Assembly (NCBI GenBank): GCA_001771065.1
Contig: MESQ01000018.1
Coordinates: forward strand, 62,001 to 126,000
Length of the DNA: 64,000 nucleotides
Reading direction: 5' to 3'
From: Burkholderiales bacterium RIFOXYD12_FULL_59_19
GTDB taxonomy: Bacteria; Pseudomonadota; Gammaproteobacteria; Burkholderiales; Burkholderiaceae_C
Position numbers and translations under genes: made by a program
Notes under the pieces: generated by a model
The model's input: only the letters and a program-made list of their open reading frames with translations
The model's database searches: none
What the model was told of the DNA's origin: nothing
In this document: piece by piece, positions 1 to 10,118 of the stretch
Numbering within the stretch: the first letter of the stretch is position 1
How the letters are laid out: the number at the start of each line of letters is the position of its first letter

Positions 1-2
1 AG

Positions 3-3000
3 GGCGTGGACTGGTTCTTAATCTCCCAGCCTTCACCCGACGCAAACACCTTGACGCTGACAGACTTGCGCACGCAAGCCCAGTTGCCTTCTGGTGGTGA
101 ATTTGCTGGCACAGACACGCTCAGCAACATCGAAAACCTGGCGCTTGATGCCAATTACCTGGACGCCCTGGGCGTGACGCAGTGGTACCGGGCCGCCGAT
201 ATTCAGGTCAGCGGCAGTGGTGCCAGCTTGAACCTGAACCTGATGAGCCGCAGCCTGATCGGCACGGTTGATAACGACAACCTGACGGGGACGTTGGGTG
301 ACGACCAGATGACGGCCATGACGGGTCTTGACCGGGTGAATGCCTTGGATGGCAATGACCAGATTGATGTTGCCGACAACCTTGCGGGTGACACCGTGGA
401 CGGTGGCGCTGGCTACGACGTGCTGACCGTGCGTTCGGGTGGCGCAGCCGTCACGCTGGGTGCCAATGTGCAGGGGGTGGAGCAGATCAACATCAACCCC
501 GAAGGATTCATCGGTACACAGTATGTAAGCGTCACGAATGATTCCTTCACGGGTGTTCAAAACGCGTACCTCAACCTCAGTGTTTGGGGCAGTGCACCCA
601 GTGTGATCAACGCCAGTGCGGTGACAGTTGGCAGTCTGAACCTAAGTGGTAGCAGTGGTGATGATTCTTTGACGGCTGGCACAGGCAATGATTACCTGAC
701 CGGTAACGCTGGCAAGGACACCCTTGACGGCGGCGCTGGCAATGACGTGGTGGCGTATAACTTTGGTGGCTTTAACACGCCAGTCAACTTCACGGCCTCT
801 GGTACTGCCACGCAAGCAGACGGTTTGGGTGGCAGCGACACCCTGCTCAACATTGAAGAGCTGCATATTTTTGGCGGCAATGCAGCTGATACCCTGGTGG
901 GCGACGCCCGGCGCAACTGGCTCATGGGCAATGAAGGCAACGACACCCTGACCGGCGGCGAAGGCAATGACATGTTTGCCTTTAATGTCTGGGGGCCCAG
1001 TGGTGTTGACCGGCTGACTGACTTCAGCCTGAATGACAACCTCAATTTTCAGAACTTCACCATCACCGGCCTGACCACTGGCAACGATGCCAGTGCACTG
1101 GGTCAGGGGGCTGTGCTGGTTGGCACGCCAAGCGCTGGCATCACCACCATCTATGTGGGTGCCGACACTGTGGCCGGTGCCGACCTGAGCTTTGAACTGC
1201 AAGGCAGCTACAGCGGCGCTGATTTTTACTTTAACAACAGCGTCTATGGTGCCAACATCACCTACTCGCCGGGCACCACCCTTACCGGCTCCGCAATTGA
1301 TGACTTTCTGAATGGCACGGCGGGCAACGATACCTTGTTGGGTTTGGCTGGCAACGACAACCTCAGAGGCGCACACGGCAATGACCGCCTCGACGGGGGT
1401 GATGGGCTGTCTGACATGGCCAGTTACTACGCCGATGCCAATGACCCGGCTGGCGCGCCGACCCAGGGGGTGGTGGCAAATCTTGCCCTCGGCACGGCAA
1501 GCGACAACTGGGGTGGCACCGACACGCTGATCGCTATTGAAAACCTGTACGGTTCGGCACTGGCCGACACACTCATTGGCAATGCGGGCAATAACTTTTT
1601 GACGGGAGCTGAAGGTAATGACACCCTGACCGGCGGTGCCGGCTCGGACAACTTCATGCTGCGCAACGACCTTGTGGGTAACCACGACAGTTCGGTGGAT
1701 ACCATCACCGATTTCGCCGTGGGCAATGGTGGTGACCAGCTTTCACTCAACACCACGTTTGTCAACTACACCGCTGGCGCCAATCCGTTTGCCACCGGCC
1801 ACGTTCGTTTGGTCCAGTCGGGTGGCGATACCCTGGTTGAATTGGACATGGACGGTGCCGCAGGTCCAGGCACCTTTGAAGCTGCCGGGATTTTGAAAAA
1901 TGTACTGGCTTCCCAGTTGGTCGCTGGCAACTTGAATGGGTTTTCACCCAATGCCATGGGCGGCACAGCCGGGCCCGACACGCTGACAGGCACCGATGCT
2001 GATAACCAGATGTACGGTTACGAGGGCAACGACGTGATTTCTGGCGGCAATGGTGCCGACCAGCTAGACGGTGGCGCAGGGGTAGACACCCTTTATGGTG
2101 AGGCGGGCGACGACACCCTGTTTGGCAGCTCAGACGGTGACTCGTTGGTAGGCGGGGCTGGATTTGACGGTGTCAACTACAGCCAAGCTGCGGCCGGGGT
2201 AGTGGTGAATCTGACCGCTGGAACTGGGCAAATAGGGGGCATGATTACCTTTGACACCCTGGTCGACATCGAAGAGGCAGAAGGCACGGGCTTTGACGAC
2301 CTGTTGACCGGCTCAAGTGCTGACAACTACTTCACCAGCCGGGGCGGCAATGACACCATTGACGGCGGCGCTGGCAGCGACACCATCAACTACGGTGATG
2401 CACCGCAGGGCCTGACCTTAACCTTGACCAATGGGCAAGGCACGGTCAACACCGGCAACGGCACCGACGTGTTCTCCAACATTGAAAACCTGTTTGGCTC
2501 CAACTACAACGACATCATCACCGGCGATGCTGGCAACAACCGGCTGCGCGGACGCAACGGCAACGACACCCTCAACGGCGGCGACGGCGTTGATCAGGCC
2601 GATTACCGCAACGCCAACGGTGCCGTGCAAGCCAGCCTGCTAAGCAACACGGCCACAGGCGCTGCGGGCAACGACGTGTTCACCAGCATTGAGGGCCTGC
2701 GTGGTTCCGAGTTTTTTGGTGACCGGCTCGAAGGCGATGCAGGCAACAACCGCCTTGAAGGCATGGGTGGCAACGACACCCTGCTGGGCGACAGCGGTAG
2801 CGACACCCTGATTGGCGGCGCCGGTGACGATGTACTCAACGGTGGCGCACAAGTCATACGTATTGACACATCGGACTACAGCAGCGGCTACGACCTGGCG
2901 TCCTATGAGGCGGCCACATCGGGCGTGACGGTCTCGTTGGGACGTGATGGCACCGCTGGCAGAGCCACAGGGGGTGGTCAGGGCAGCGACACCCTCATCG

Positions 3001-6000
3001 ACATCGAGTTGATCTTGGGCTCAGCCTTTGACGACGTGATCTCGGGCAGTGACCGCGCGGTCAATGAAATCATGCGCGGCAACGCTGGCAACGACACCCT
3101 GCTGGGTGGCTCTGGCCTGGGCACCGACCTCGGCTTCAACCTGGTCGACTATCGCGCAGCCACAGGCAGCGTCAACGTCAACCTGGCGCTGGGCAACGCC
3201 AGCGGTGCCGATGGCAACGACGTACTGATTGGCTTCCAGGGCGTGCTGGCCAGCCAATACAACGACACCATCAAAGGCAACAGCCAGGACAACTACCTCG
3301 AAGGCGAGCAAGGCAACGACACCCTTGACGGTGGCGCCGGCAGCGACATGGCCAGCTACGCCAACGCCACCGGCGCTGTCACCGTTAACCTGATGACCAA
3401 TACGGCAACAGGCGCAGACGGCAATGACACCCTGATCTCTATCGAACGCCTTCGTGGTTCGGCTTATGCAGACTACTTGCTAGGCAACGACCTGGACAAC
3501 GTTGTGGAAGCGCGTGATGGCAACGACACGGTTGACGGAGCTGGCGGCAACGACACCCTTTATGGTGGTTTGGGCAACGACTTCTTCAGTGGCGCCAGGG
3601 GTGACGATAATTTTATTGGCGGCATGGGCGACGACACCATGGACGGTGGCAGCGGCCAGGACACGGCCCAGTTCAGCGGCTCGCTAGCCGAATACCAAGT
3701 GACCGTCAATACCGTCTTACGACAAGTCACGGTGACCGACCTGGTGGCCAACCGGGATGGCACCGACACCTTGACCAGTGTGGAAAAACTTGCCTTCCTG
3801 AACGAAACGGTGGATGCGCCGGTGCCCAACACGGCGCCCATACTCGCCATTGTCTTGGCAGACCAGTCCTTTGATCGGGGCACCACCTACAGCCTGACGC
3901 TCAACGCGGGCAGCTTTACCGATGCGGATGGCGACCTGCTGATCTGGCGCGCAGCGCTGGCCGATGGCACGGCACTGCCACATGGGCTTCTGTTCAACCC
4001 AGCGACACACACCTTCATGGCAAAAGCCGGAGTTGTCGCAGCGGGTGAATATGACATCCGGGTCAGCGCCAGCGATGGCCTGAGCGTGGTTAGTGACGTG
4101 TTCCACCAATCGGTAGTCGATCTCCTTGTTCCCCAGTCTTCCAGCGGTGTGGTGGCAGACGGTTACGTGGCTGGCGCCAAGCTCTATATTGACCGCAACA
4201 ACGACGGCATTGCTACTGCAGACGAAGATACCGGCCTCACCACCGACAGCCAGGGCAACTTCAGCGGCACGCTGTACGGCACCGGCGCCCTGATTGCGGT
4301 CGGTGGCACCAACGTGGACACCGGCCTGACCAACACCATGGTGCTGCGCGCCCCCGAAGGCGCCACGGTGATCAACCCGATCACCACCCTGGTGTCGGCG
4401 TACATGCAAGACAGTTCGGCCACGGCTGCTGAAGCCCAAACTGCGGTTTCAAGCGCCTTTGGTCTGACAGCCAGCGGCGTGAACTTGTTGACCTTTGATG
4501 CGCTGGCAAGCACTGCAACGCCCGAAGCAGCGGCTACAGCCTTGGCGGTTCAGCAGGTCAATGCGCAATTGGCGGTCACCACCACCGTGTCAGGTACGAC
4601 CACCAGTACGGTGATGTCCAACCTGGTCACCGCCATCGATGCCGCCCCAGCAACGCCCATCAACTTGTCTGATACCACGGTGCTGACCCAAGTCACAGGA
4701 CTGACAGGTACCCAGGCGACAACGCTGAGCACCAACAACAGCAGCATACAGACCAGTACCGACTTGGCTGCTGTCAGCACGACGCAACTGGCCGCAGTGC
4801 AAACCTTTGCCGGTACCACCGACGTGGTGGCACCACAAACGGCCAGCTTTGCGCCAGCCAACCTGGCCACGGGCGTACAGGTCTCGCAAGACCTGACCCT
4901 GGTCTTTAACGAAGACATCATGTTGGGCAATACCAGCATCACGCTCAAAACCAGTACGGGTGCTGTGTTTGCCAGCTACAGCGCTGGCAGCACCGAGCTG
5001 GCCGTCGCGGGCAACACATTGACCATCACCCCGGGCAGTGACCTGGCCTTTGGTACCAGCTATGTGCTCGACATTGCGCCGGGAGCCGTCACCGACCTGG
5101 TCGGCAACGGCTTTATTGGCAGCAGCAACTACCAGTTCAGCACCATCACGAACCAGGCGCCAACGGCCAGCAACACCACCCTGGAGGCCACACAAAACAG
5201 GGCGCTGACCGGGCAACTCCCGACGGCGGTTGACCCAGAAGGGCAGAGCTCGACCTATGCCGCAGTGCAAGGGCCAGTAAACGGTACGGTCACGGTCAAT
5301 GCCGACGGCAGTTTTACCTACAACCCGGGTAACTACAGCGGTACTGACAGCTTCAGCTACCAGGTCACAGACAGCTTGGGTGCCACCAGTAGCGCCTACA
5401 CCGTGGGCCTGAACATCGCGGTCAGTGTGGGTGCAGATATTGATGTGCTGGCTTACAGCTGGAAAGCACACACCCTGCTTGATGGTGTTGCCATCAGCGG
5501 CGGTGCCTATAACGGCGCAACCGATGCCAGCGGGGCACTCAAGCTTGCCGGTGTGACCGAGGCCAGCCTGGCGTTGACGGCCACACGCCCAGTTCCAACC
5601 GCCGAAGTTGCAGCAACCGACAGCGCCGTCAACCTGCAAGACGCCATTGCCATCCTCAAGATGATTGTGGGCCTGGAGGTCAACGGCGCAGGCAAACCGC
5701 TGTCACCCTACCAAAGCCTGGCCGCCGACTTTGACGGCAACGGCTCGGTGGGCCTGACCGACGCCATTGGGGTGCTCAAACATGTGGTGGGCTTGCCAAC
5801 GAGCGACCCGGTGTGGGAATTTGTGAGCGAAACCGAGGCCAGTCCAACGGCGCAGTCGGGCATCAGCGCCGACCTCAGCGGTGCCAGCCCGGTGCATCTG
5901 GGGCTGGTGGCTTATCTGACGGGTGATGTGGATGGCAGCTACGCCGGGGCCAGTGGGGCGATCAATCTTGATACAAGCCAACCGAGTTACTTTGTCGACC

Positions 6001-6053
6001 TGGTGGCCGCTAGCAACAACGCACTGAATCTGACGCAGTTCGGGATTTACTAA
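3..6053 (+). CDS. Giant RTX-type calcium-binding secreted protein, 5' end outside window
   Basis: Reading is open to the window edge, and the first possible start (GTG at 6) lies inside repeat sequence, so the true N-terminus is missing; at least 2015 residues remain. Numbering from that GTG, residues 1-1270 are dense in RTX nonapeptides (GGxGxDxLx type, e.g. GGAGNDVV, GGEGNDMF). They are organised in about nine larger modules of roughly 70-100 residues, each with an 'IExLxGSxxxDxLxG' stretch before the nonapeptides. Then follow a cadherin/Ig-like domain (about 1275-1370), an Ig-like SbsA-type domain (about 1608-1713), a tandem-95/VCBS-like cadherin domain (about 1716-1802) and a dockerin-like pair of calcium loops (about 1869-1935, DFDGNGSVGLTDA). 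There are very few cysteines. The family is exported by type I secretion and used for adhesion or as a surface layer; the exact role is unknown. No secretion genes lie next to it in the window. Confidence 0.85.
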   Translation, partial: GVDWFLISQPSPDANTLTLTDLRTQAQLPSGGEFAGTDTLSNIENLALDANYLDALGVTQWYRAADIQVSGSGASLNLNLMSRSLIGTVDNDNLTGTLGDDQMTAMTGLDRVNALDGNDQIDVADNLAGDTVDGGAGYDVLTVRSGGAAVTLGANVQGVEQININPEGFIGTQYVSVTNDSFTGVQNAYLNLSVWGSAPSVINASAVTVGSLNLSGSSGDDSLTAGTGNDYLTGNAGKDTLDGGAGNDVVAYNFGGFNTPVNFTASGTATQADGLGGSDTLLNIEELHIFGGNAADTLVGDARRNWLMGNEGNDTLTGGEGNDMFAFNVWGPSGVDRLTDFSLNDNLNFQNFTITGLTTGNDASALGQGAVLVGTPSAGITTIYVGADTVAGADLSFELQGSYSGADFYFNNSVYGANITYSPGTTLTGSAIDDFLNGTAGNDTLLGLAGNDNLRGAHGNDRLDGGDGLSDMASYYADANDPAGAPTQGVVANLALGTASDNWGGTDTLIAIENLYGSALADTLIGNAGNNFLTGAEGNDTLTGGAGSDNFMLRNDLVGNHDSSVDTITDFAVGNGGDQLSLNTTFVNYTAGANPFATGHVRLVQSGGDTLVELDMDGAAGPGTFEAAGILKNVLASQLVAGNLNGFSPNAMGGTAGPDTLTGTDADNQMYGYEGNDVISGGNGADQLDGGAGVDTLYGEAGDDTLFGSSDGDSLVGGAGFDGVNYSQAAAGVVVNLTAGTGQIGGMITFDTLVDIEEAEGTGFDDLLTGSSADNYFTSRGGNDTIDGGAGSDTINYGDAPQGLTLTLTNGQGTVNTGNGTDVFSNIENLFGSNYNDIITGDAGNNRLRGRNGNDTLNGGDGVDQADYRNANGAVQASLLSNTATGAAGNDVFTSIEGLRGSEFFGDRLEGDAGNNRLEGMGGNDTLLGDSGSDTLIGGAGDDVLNGGAQVIRIDTSDYSSGYDLASYEAATSGVTVSLGRDGTAGRATGGGQGSDTLIDIELILGSAFDDVISGSDRAVNEIMRGNAGNDTLLGGSGLGTDLGFNLVDYRAATGSVNVNLALGNASGADGNDVLIGFQGVLASQYNDTIKGNSQDNYLEGEQGNDTLDGGAGSDMASYANATGAVTVNLMTNTATGADGNDTLISIERLRGSAYADYLLGNDLDNVVEARDGNDTVDGAGGNDTLYGGLGNDFFSGARGDDNFIGGMGDDTMDGGSGQDTAQFSGSLAEYQVTVNTVLRQVTVTDLVANRDGTDTLTSVEKLAFLNETVDAPVPNTAPILAIVLADQSFDRGTTYSLTLNAGSFTDADGDLLIWRAALADGTALPHGLLFNPATHTFMAKAGVVAAGEYDIRVSASDGLSVVSDVFHQSVVDLLVPQSSSGVVADGYVAGAKLYIDRNNDGIATADEDTGLTTDSQGNFSGTLYGTGALIAVGGTNVDTGLTNTMVLRAPEGATVINPITTLVSAYMQDSSATAAEAQTAVSSAFGLTASGVNLLTFDALASTATPEAAATALAVQQVNAQLAVTTTVSGTTTSTVMSNLVTAIDAAPATPINLSDTTVLTQVTGLTGTQATTLSTNNSSIQTSTDLAAVSTTQLAAVQTFAGTTDVVAPQTASFAPANLATGVQVSQDLTLVFNEDIMLGNTSITLKTSTGAVFASYSAGSTELAVAGNTLTITPGSDLAFGTSYVLDIAPGAVTDLVGNGFIGSSNYQFSTITNQAPTASNTTLEATQNRALTGQLPTAVDPEGQSSTYAAVQGPVNGTVTVNADGSFTYNPGNYSGTDSFSYQVTDSLGATSSAYTVGLNIAVSVGADIDVLAYSWKAHTLLDGVAISGGAYNGATDASGALKLAGVTEASLALTATRPVPTAEVAATDSAVNLQDAIAILKMIVGLEVNGAGKPLSPYQSLAADFDGNGSVGLTDAIGVLKHVVGLPTSDPVWEFVSETEASPTAQSGISADLSGASPVHLGLVAYLTGDVDGSYAGASGAINLDTSQPSYFVDLVAASNNALNLTQFGIY

Positions 6054-6100
6054 AACCAGTCGGTTCACTCTCGCTTTGCTGGCAGCTCAAGCCGCGTAGT

Positions 6101-6125
6101 CCGGATGAAGCGTAGCGTCATCCGG
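6101..6125. repeat. REP-like hairpin, copy 1
   Basis: A perfect 8-bp inverted repeat, CCGGATGA and TCATCCGG, around a 9-base loop lies in the 80-base gap between two convergent genes. The same 25-base unit recurs with three substitutions at 15212-15236 and in decayed form near 42411. It lacks a T-run, so it is more likely an extragenic palindrome than a standard terminator, though it may block read-through from both sides. Confidence 0.7.
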
Positions 6126-6133
6126 GAATGCCA

Positions 6134-7075
6134 CTACGCTGGCACATCCAGCCCACAGTAGTTTTTAAGGGCGTCAATGTGCCTTTGCGCCATCGTTGGC
6201 TGTTGTCGCAGGAAATTGTCGACATCCAGGGCGCTTGGAATGCTCGATTGCGCCCCGCTGGCAGTGCAGGCCAAAGCAGCGGCGGCGCTCGCCGTGCGCA
6301 GGGCATGGGCGAGCGTTTCACCCCGGCCAAGATGTGCCACCAGCGTGCCACAAAAGGTGTCGCCCGCTGCCGTGGTGTCAACGGGTGAGATGTTAAAAGC
6401 GGGCTGCAACACAAAGCCGTCGTGCTGGCGTGCAATGCAGCCGCGCTGGCCCAGGGTGACTACCACCGTGGGCACCGCGATCTGCCGCAGCATGGTCACC
6501 ACCGTTCCGCCTTCTGAAACCAGCGCCCGCAATTCCCCTTCATTCACCACCAGCAGGTCCACCGCCTGTAGCAACTCGGGCGGCAAGGTTTGTGCCGGTG
6601 CGGCATTGAGCACCACCTGCACGCCGCCCGCTTGCGCGCGCCGCGCGTAGGCGGTTACGGTGGTGATGGGTATTTCAAGCTGCATCAGCAGGTGACTGAC
6701 CCCCTGCAGTTCGGGCAGGTGCTGGCTTTGCAGGTGCAGGTTGGCTCCGGGCGCAACCGTGATGGCGTTCTCTGCGTTGTCGGCCACACAGATAAAGGCG
6801 CAACCGGTGGCCTGGTCGGGGCAGCGTACTGTGTGCAGCCGGACCTGGGCGTTTTCCAGTGAAGCGAGCAGGGGCAGGGCGTGGGCATCGTCTCCCAGGG
6901 CCAGCAGCATCGCGGTGGGTGCGCCACCGGCGCGGGCACACGCCACCGCCTGGTTGGCGCCTTTGCCGCCGGGGTAGGTGGTGAAGCTTTGCCCCAGCAC
7001 GGTCTCGCCGGGTGCGGGAATGTGTTGAGCCCGCACCACAAAGTCCAGGTTGGCCGAGCCGGCGACCAGAATCAT
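6134..7075 (-). CDS. rbsK: Ribokinase-like PfkB-family sugar kinase
   Basis: 313 residues, normal for ribokinase. The PfkB first signature (YPGGKGANQAVACARAGG, about residues 34-51) and the second signature with the catalytic Asp (DTTAAGDTFCGTL) are both visible. The second reads DTTAAGD where most ribokinases have DTTGAGD. The family phosphorylates free sugars such as ribose with ATP in the cytoplasm. It is the last gene of the leftward sugar operon, which otherwise encodes a non-phosphorylative pathway. Its true substrate may therefore be a sugar or keto-acid released by the upstream enzymes, not ribose. Family assignment is firm; substrate is inferred. Confidence 0.8.
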   Translation of the reverse strand: MILVAGSANLDFVVRAQHIPAPGETVLGQSFTTYPGGKGANQAVACARAGGAPTAMLLALGDDAHALPLLASLENAQVRLHTVRCPDQATGCAFICVADNAENAITVAPGANLHLQSQHLPELQGVSHLLMQLEIPITTVTAYARRAQAGGVQVVLNAAPAQTLPPELLQAVDLLVVNEGELRALVSEGGTVVTMLRQIAVPTVVVTLGQRGCIARQHDGFVLQPAFNISPVDTTAAGDTFCGTLVAHLGRGETLAHALRTASAAAALACTASGAQSSIPSALDVDNFLRQQPTMAQRHIDALKNYCGLDVPA

Positions 7076-7125
7076 GCGGCGTCCTTTCTGTTGTGCATCA
7101 CATCACCGTGCCAATCTGCAGCGTG

Positions 7126-8298
7126 TCATGCCAGCAGACCACGTTGGGCCAGGTTGCGCATCAAATGGGAGCAGCCAAAGGTCCAGGGGGCACAGGCGTC
7201 GGTGCGTTTCATGCGGTTGACCAGTGCGCCGAGCTGTGGGGCAGAAATGCGCACAATGTCGCCCTCCTTGTGGGTAAAGCCGCCGCCCACGCGGTCGCGG
7301 TCCTTGACCGGGGCAAACAGGGTGCCCAGAAACAGCATGGCGCCATCGGGGTACTGGTGGTGCGGGCCCATCATCTGGTGCACCAGGTCTTGCGGGTCCC
7401 GACTGATCTGGGCCATGGACGAAAACCCTTCCAGCGTGAAACCATCTTCCCCGGTCACCGTGAGTGACAAGGTGGTCTGACGCAAGTCGTCGAGGCTGAA
7501 CGTGGCATCAAACAGCCGCAGGAACGGCCCGATGGCGGCTGACGCGTTGTTGTCTTTCGCCTTGCCCAGCAGCAGGGCCGAGCGGCCCTCGATGTCGCGC
7601 AGGTTGACGTCGTTGCCCAGCGCTGCGCCCACGATTTCTCCCCTGGAGTTGACGGCCAGCACCACTTCGGGCTCGGGGTTGTTCCAGCTGGACGCCGGGT
7701 GCAGGCCCGCATCTGACCCGCTGCCCACGGCAGCCATGGGCGGTGCCTTAGTGAAAATTTCGGCGTCCGGGCCGATGCCCACCTCCAGGTACTGGCTCCA
7801 GACACCCTGGTCGATCAACACCTGCTTCAAGGCCATGGCCTGGGCTGAGCCCGGCTTCAACCGCGACAAATCATCACCCACCAGTGCCGTGATTTCGGTG
7901 CGAATGGCCACGGCCGCTGCCGGGTTGCCACGCGCTTTTTCTTCAATCACGCGCTCCAGCATCGAGATGGCAAAGGTCACGCCCGCTGCCTTGATGGCCT
8001 GCAAATCGATGGGCGCCAGCAGCCAGGGTCGTGCCGGGTCGCGGCTGTCGGGTGGGGTGTTGGCCAGCAATTCGGTGAGGCTGCCGACGCGTTCGCCGCT
8101 GGCCTGTCGCAAGGCAGTCGCCGGGTCAGTCTGTTCACACAGGTCGCGCACGGTCGGGAAACTTGCCGTGATGTCGATCACGTCTTCGCCGCGCAGGGCG
8201 ACCACGGAAGGCCCTGCCAGTTCTGGCCGCCAGATACGGGCGACCAGCGCCCCGGTGGTACCGTCCACGGGCAGGCTGTTGCGGGAGTCAAGTTGCAT
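7126..8298 (-). CDS. Fumarylacetoacetate hydrolase-family enzyme of sugar-acid catabolism
   Basis: 390 residues from the ATG at 8298, which follows an AGAGGA ribosome binding site; an upstream ATG at 8364 would overlap dctM and is not favoured. The C-terminal two thirds has the FAH fold pattern, with PEPEVVLAVNSRGEIVGAALGNDVNLRDIEG carrying the acidic metal ligands (split here as family recognition only). Relatives of this length act on 2-keto-3-deoxy aldonates as dehydratases, or on diketo sugar acids as hydrolases. Placed behind a TRAP transporter and a DHDPS-family lyase, it probably handles an intermediate from L-fuconate or D-arabinonate. Which of the two reactions it performs cannot be read from the sequence. 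Confidence 0.75.
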   Translation of the reverse strand: MQLDSRNSLPVDGTTGALVARIWRPELAGPSVVALRGEDVIDITASFPTVRDLCEQTDPATALRQASGERVGSLTELLANTPPDSRDPARPWLLAPIDLQAIKAAGVTFAISMLERVIEEKARGNPAAAVAIRTEITALVGDDLSRLKPGSAQAMALKQVLIDQGVWSQYLEVGIGPDAEIFTKAPPMAAVGSGSDAGLHPASSWNNPEPEVVLAVNSRGEIVGAALGNDVNLRDIEGRSALLLGKAKDNNASAAIGPFLRLFDATFSLDDLRQTTLSLTVTGEDGFTLEGFSSMAQISRDPQDLVHQMMGPHHQYPDGAMLFLGTLFAPVKDRDRVGGGFTHKEGDIVRISAPQLGALVNRMKRTDACAPWTFGCSHLMRNLAQRGLLA

Positions 8299-8327
8299 TG
8301 GGGTGTCCTCTTGAGGCGGGTAGGTGG

Positions 8328-9623
8328 TCAGTGTGTCACGTAGCCCATGCTTTGCGGCAGCCACAGTACGATTTGCGGGAACACGGTGACGGCTAGCAGA
8401 AAGAGCACCAAGATCACCAGGAAAAGCCAGCCTTCCTTCATCATCTCGCCAATCGGGATGCCGGTTAGCGCTTTGGTGACAAACAGCAGCATGCCAAACG
8501 GTGGCGTGATCAGCCCGATCATCATGTTCAGCACCACCAGTACGCCAAAGTGCACCAGGTCAATGCCGAGCAAGCTGGCCGCAGGCAGCAACATGGGCAC
8601 AAACACCAGCAGCAGCACCGACACGTCCAGAAAACAACCCAGCACCAGAAACAGCAGGTTGACCATCAACAGGAAATTGAGTTGCGAAAAGTGCATGCTG
8701 TCCACCCACAGCGCCATGGCTTGTGGTACGCCCTCGGCCGTGAAGGCGTAGTTGAGCATGAAGGAGCCAGCCAGAATCAGGGTGATGACGGCACTGCCCC
8801 GGGTTGACTCCATCACCACGCCCCAGAAGCTGCGCCAGGTCAGACTGCGGTACACGACCCCCGCCAAAATCAGGGCATGCAGGGCGGCCACCGCTGCCGC
8901 CTCGGTGGGCGTGAAGGCGCCCGAGTAAATGCCGCCCAGCAGCACGATGGGCAAAGACAGCGGTAAGGCGCCGCGAAACAAAATGGCGGGCCAGTCGCGC
9001 AGAGGAATCTTGGCCTCGCGCGGCATGTTGCGTTTGGTGGCGATGACGTGCACCACCACCATCATTAGCACGGCCATCAGCAAGCCCGGCACCAGCCCGC
9101 CCAGAAACAGCGCGCCCACCGAAGCACCTGACACCAGGGCATAGATGATCATCGGGATCGAGGGCGGAATGATCGGGCCGATGGTGGCGCTGGCCACCAC
9201 CACCGCGCCGGCAAAACCGCGCGGGTATTCGGGCTTGTTGAGCATTTGCCGGATCGTGACCAGGCCCGGCCCGGCGGCGTCGGCAATGGCGCTGCCGCTC
9301 ATGCCCGAGAAGACCACGCTGACCATGATGTCGACCTGCGCCAGCCCGCCGCGCATGCGCCCTACCAGGATGCGGCAAAAGTCAAAAATACGTTCGCTCA
9401 CGGTGCCGGCATTCATGATGTTGGCGGCAAACACAAACAGCGGCACGGCCAGCAGCACATAGCTGTTGTACATGCCGTTGCTGACCTGTTCGGCCAGCAG
9501 GCCCAGGTCCTGGCCTTTTACCAGCAGGTAGCCAATGCCCGATGCCAGCATGGAAAAACCGATGGGCATGCGCAGCAGCATGCCGGCGACCAGCACGCCA
9601 ATGAGAACGGAGAGGGCAGTCAT
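8328..9623 (-). CDS. dctM: TRAP transporter large permease, DctM type
   Basis: 431 residues from the ATG at 9623, one base after the dctQ stop, beginning MTALSVLIGVLVAG as family members usually do; an ATG ten codons upstream (9653) is also possible. About a dozen hydrophobic segments are seen, with the conserved loops FSGMSGSAIADAAG and PPSIPMIIY and the end motif TPPFGMLLFV. It is the cation-coupled channel subunit of a tripartite periplasmic importer, working with DctQ and DctP encoded just upstream. The order dctP-dctQ-dctM with tight spacing indicates one transcript. The cargo is probably the sugar or sugar acid degraded by the flanking enzymes. Confidence 0.92.
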   Translation of the reverse strand: MTALSVLIGVLVAGMLLRMPIGFSMLASGIGYLLVKGQDLGLLAEQVSNGMYNSYVLLAVPLFVFAANIMNAGTVSERIFDFCRILVGRMRGGLAQVDIMVSVVFSGMSGSAIADAAGPGLVTIRQMLNKPEYPRGFAGAVVVASATIGPIIPPSIPMIIYALVSGASVGALFLGGLVPGLLMAVLMMVVVHVIATKRNMPREAKIPLRDWPAILFRGALPLSLPIVLLGGIYSGAFTPTEAAAVAALHALILAGVVYRSLTWRSFWGVVMESTRGSAVITLILAGSFMLNYAFTAEGVPQAMALWVDSMHFSQLNFLLMVNLLFLVLGCFLDVSVLLLVFVPMLLPAASLLGIDLVHFGVLVVLNMMIGLITPPFGMLLFVTKALTGIPIGEMMKEGWLFLVILVLFLLAVTVFPQIVLWLPQSMGYVTH

Positions 9624-9624
9624 G

Positions 9625-10104
9625 TCAAAGGTGTAATTCTTGGTCGAGGCCATGGCCTCTGAAGGTCTGCCAGATGGCCCAGGCGCTGCGCACCACCAGA
9701 GCCACCAGGAGCAGGATAAAGGGCAGGTAGACCCACATCAGGGGAATCTCCAGCACCGGTGAGCCCTCGCGGGCCATGAATTTCACATAGTCCCAGTTGG
9801 CCGGCAGGGCCACCAGCGCCAGCCCGCCAATCAGCAGGTTGCCGACAATACGCATGAGCTGGCGCGCACGCCGACCCACGCTGTTCCACAGCAGGTCAAA
9901 CACCACGTGTTCGCGCTCGGGAACCACCACGGCGGCGGCCCACAAAATGACCCAGATGTACAGGATCACCGCCGCTTCATCGGTCCAGGGCAGCGGCTGG
10001 TTGAAGCCAAAACGCGCCGTGATCTGGACGATGAAGACCACAAACAGCGCCAGGAAGAGGCCACCGCCAATGGCATTGGCGGCGTGTTTGAGCCAGCGGA
10101 TCAT
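9625..10104 (-). CDS. dctQ: TRAP transporter small permease, DctQ type
   Basis: 159 residues with four predicted membrane helices (about 13-33, 46-64, 87-105, 126-147) and the family pattern PWTDEAAVILYIWVILWAA followed by EREHVVFDLL. It links the binding protein DctP to the large permease DctM in the inner membrane. It ends one base before dctM and begins 14 bases after dctP, so the three are very likely co-translated. Confidence 0.9.
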   Translation of the reverse strand: MIRWLKHAANAIGGGLFLALFVVFIVQITARFGFNQPLPWTDEAAVILYIWVILWAAAVVVPEREHVVFDLLWNSVGRRARQLMRIVGNLLIGGLALVALPANWDYVKFMAREGSPVLEIPLMWVYLPFILLLVALVVRSAWAIWQTFRGHGLDQELHL

Positions 10105-10118
10105 GGGCTTGTTGGCGC

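Noticed and set aside
642-1685. A 347-codon open frame on the minus strand opposite the RTX gene, and similar long antisense frames up to 5639
   Set aside because: The repeated GC-rich codons of the RTX gene leave the opposite strand open; translations show no domain and the sense strand is clearly coding.
666-3675. CRISPR-like regularly repeated DNA
   Set aside because: The repeats are degenerate, in frame and encode RTX nonapeptides; there are no uniform spacers or cas genes.
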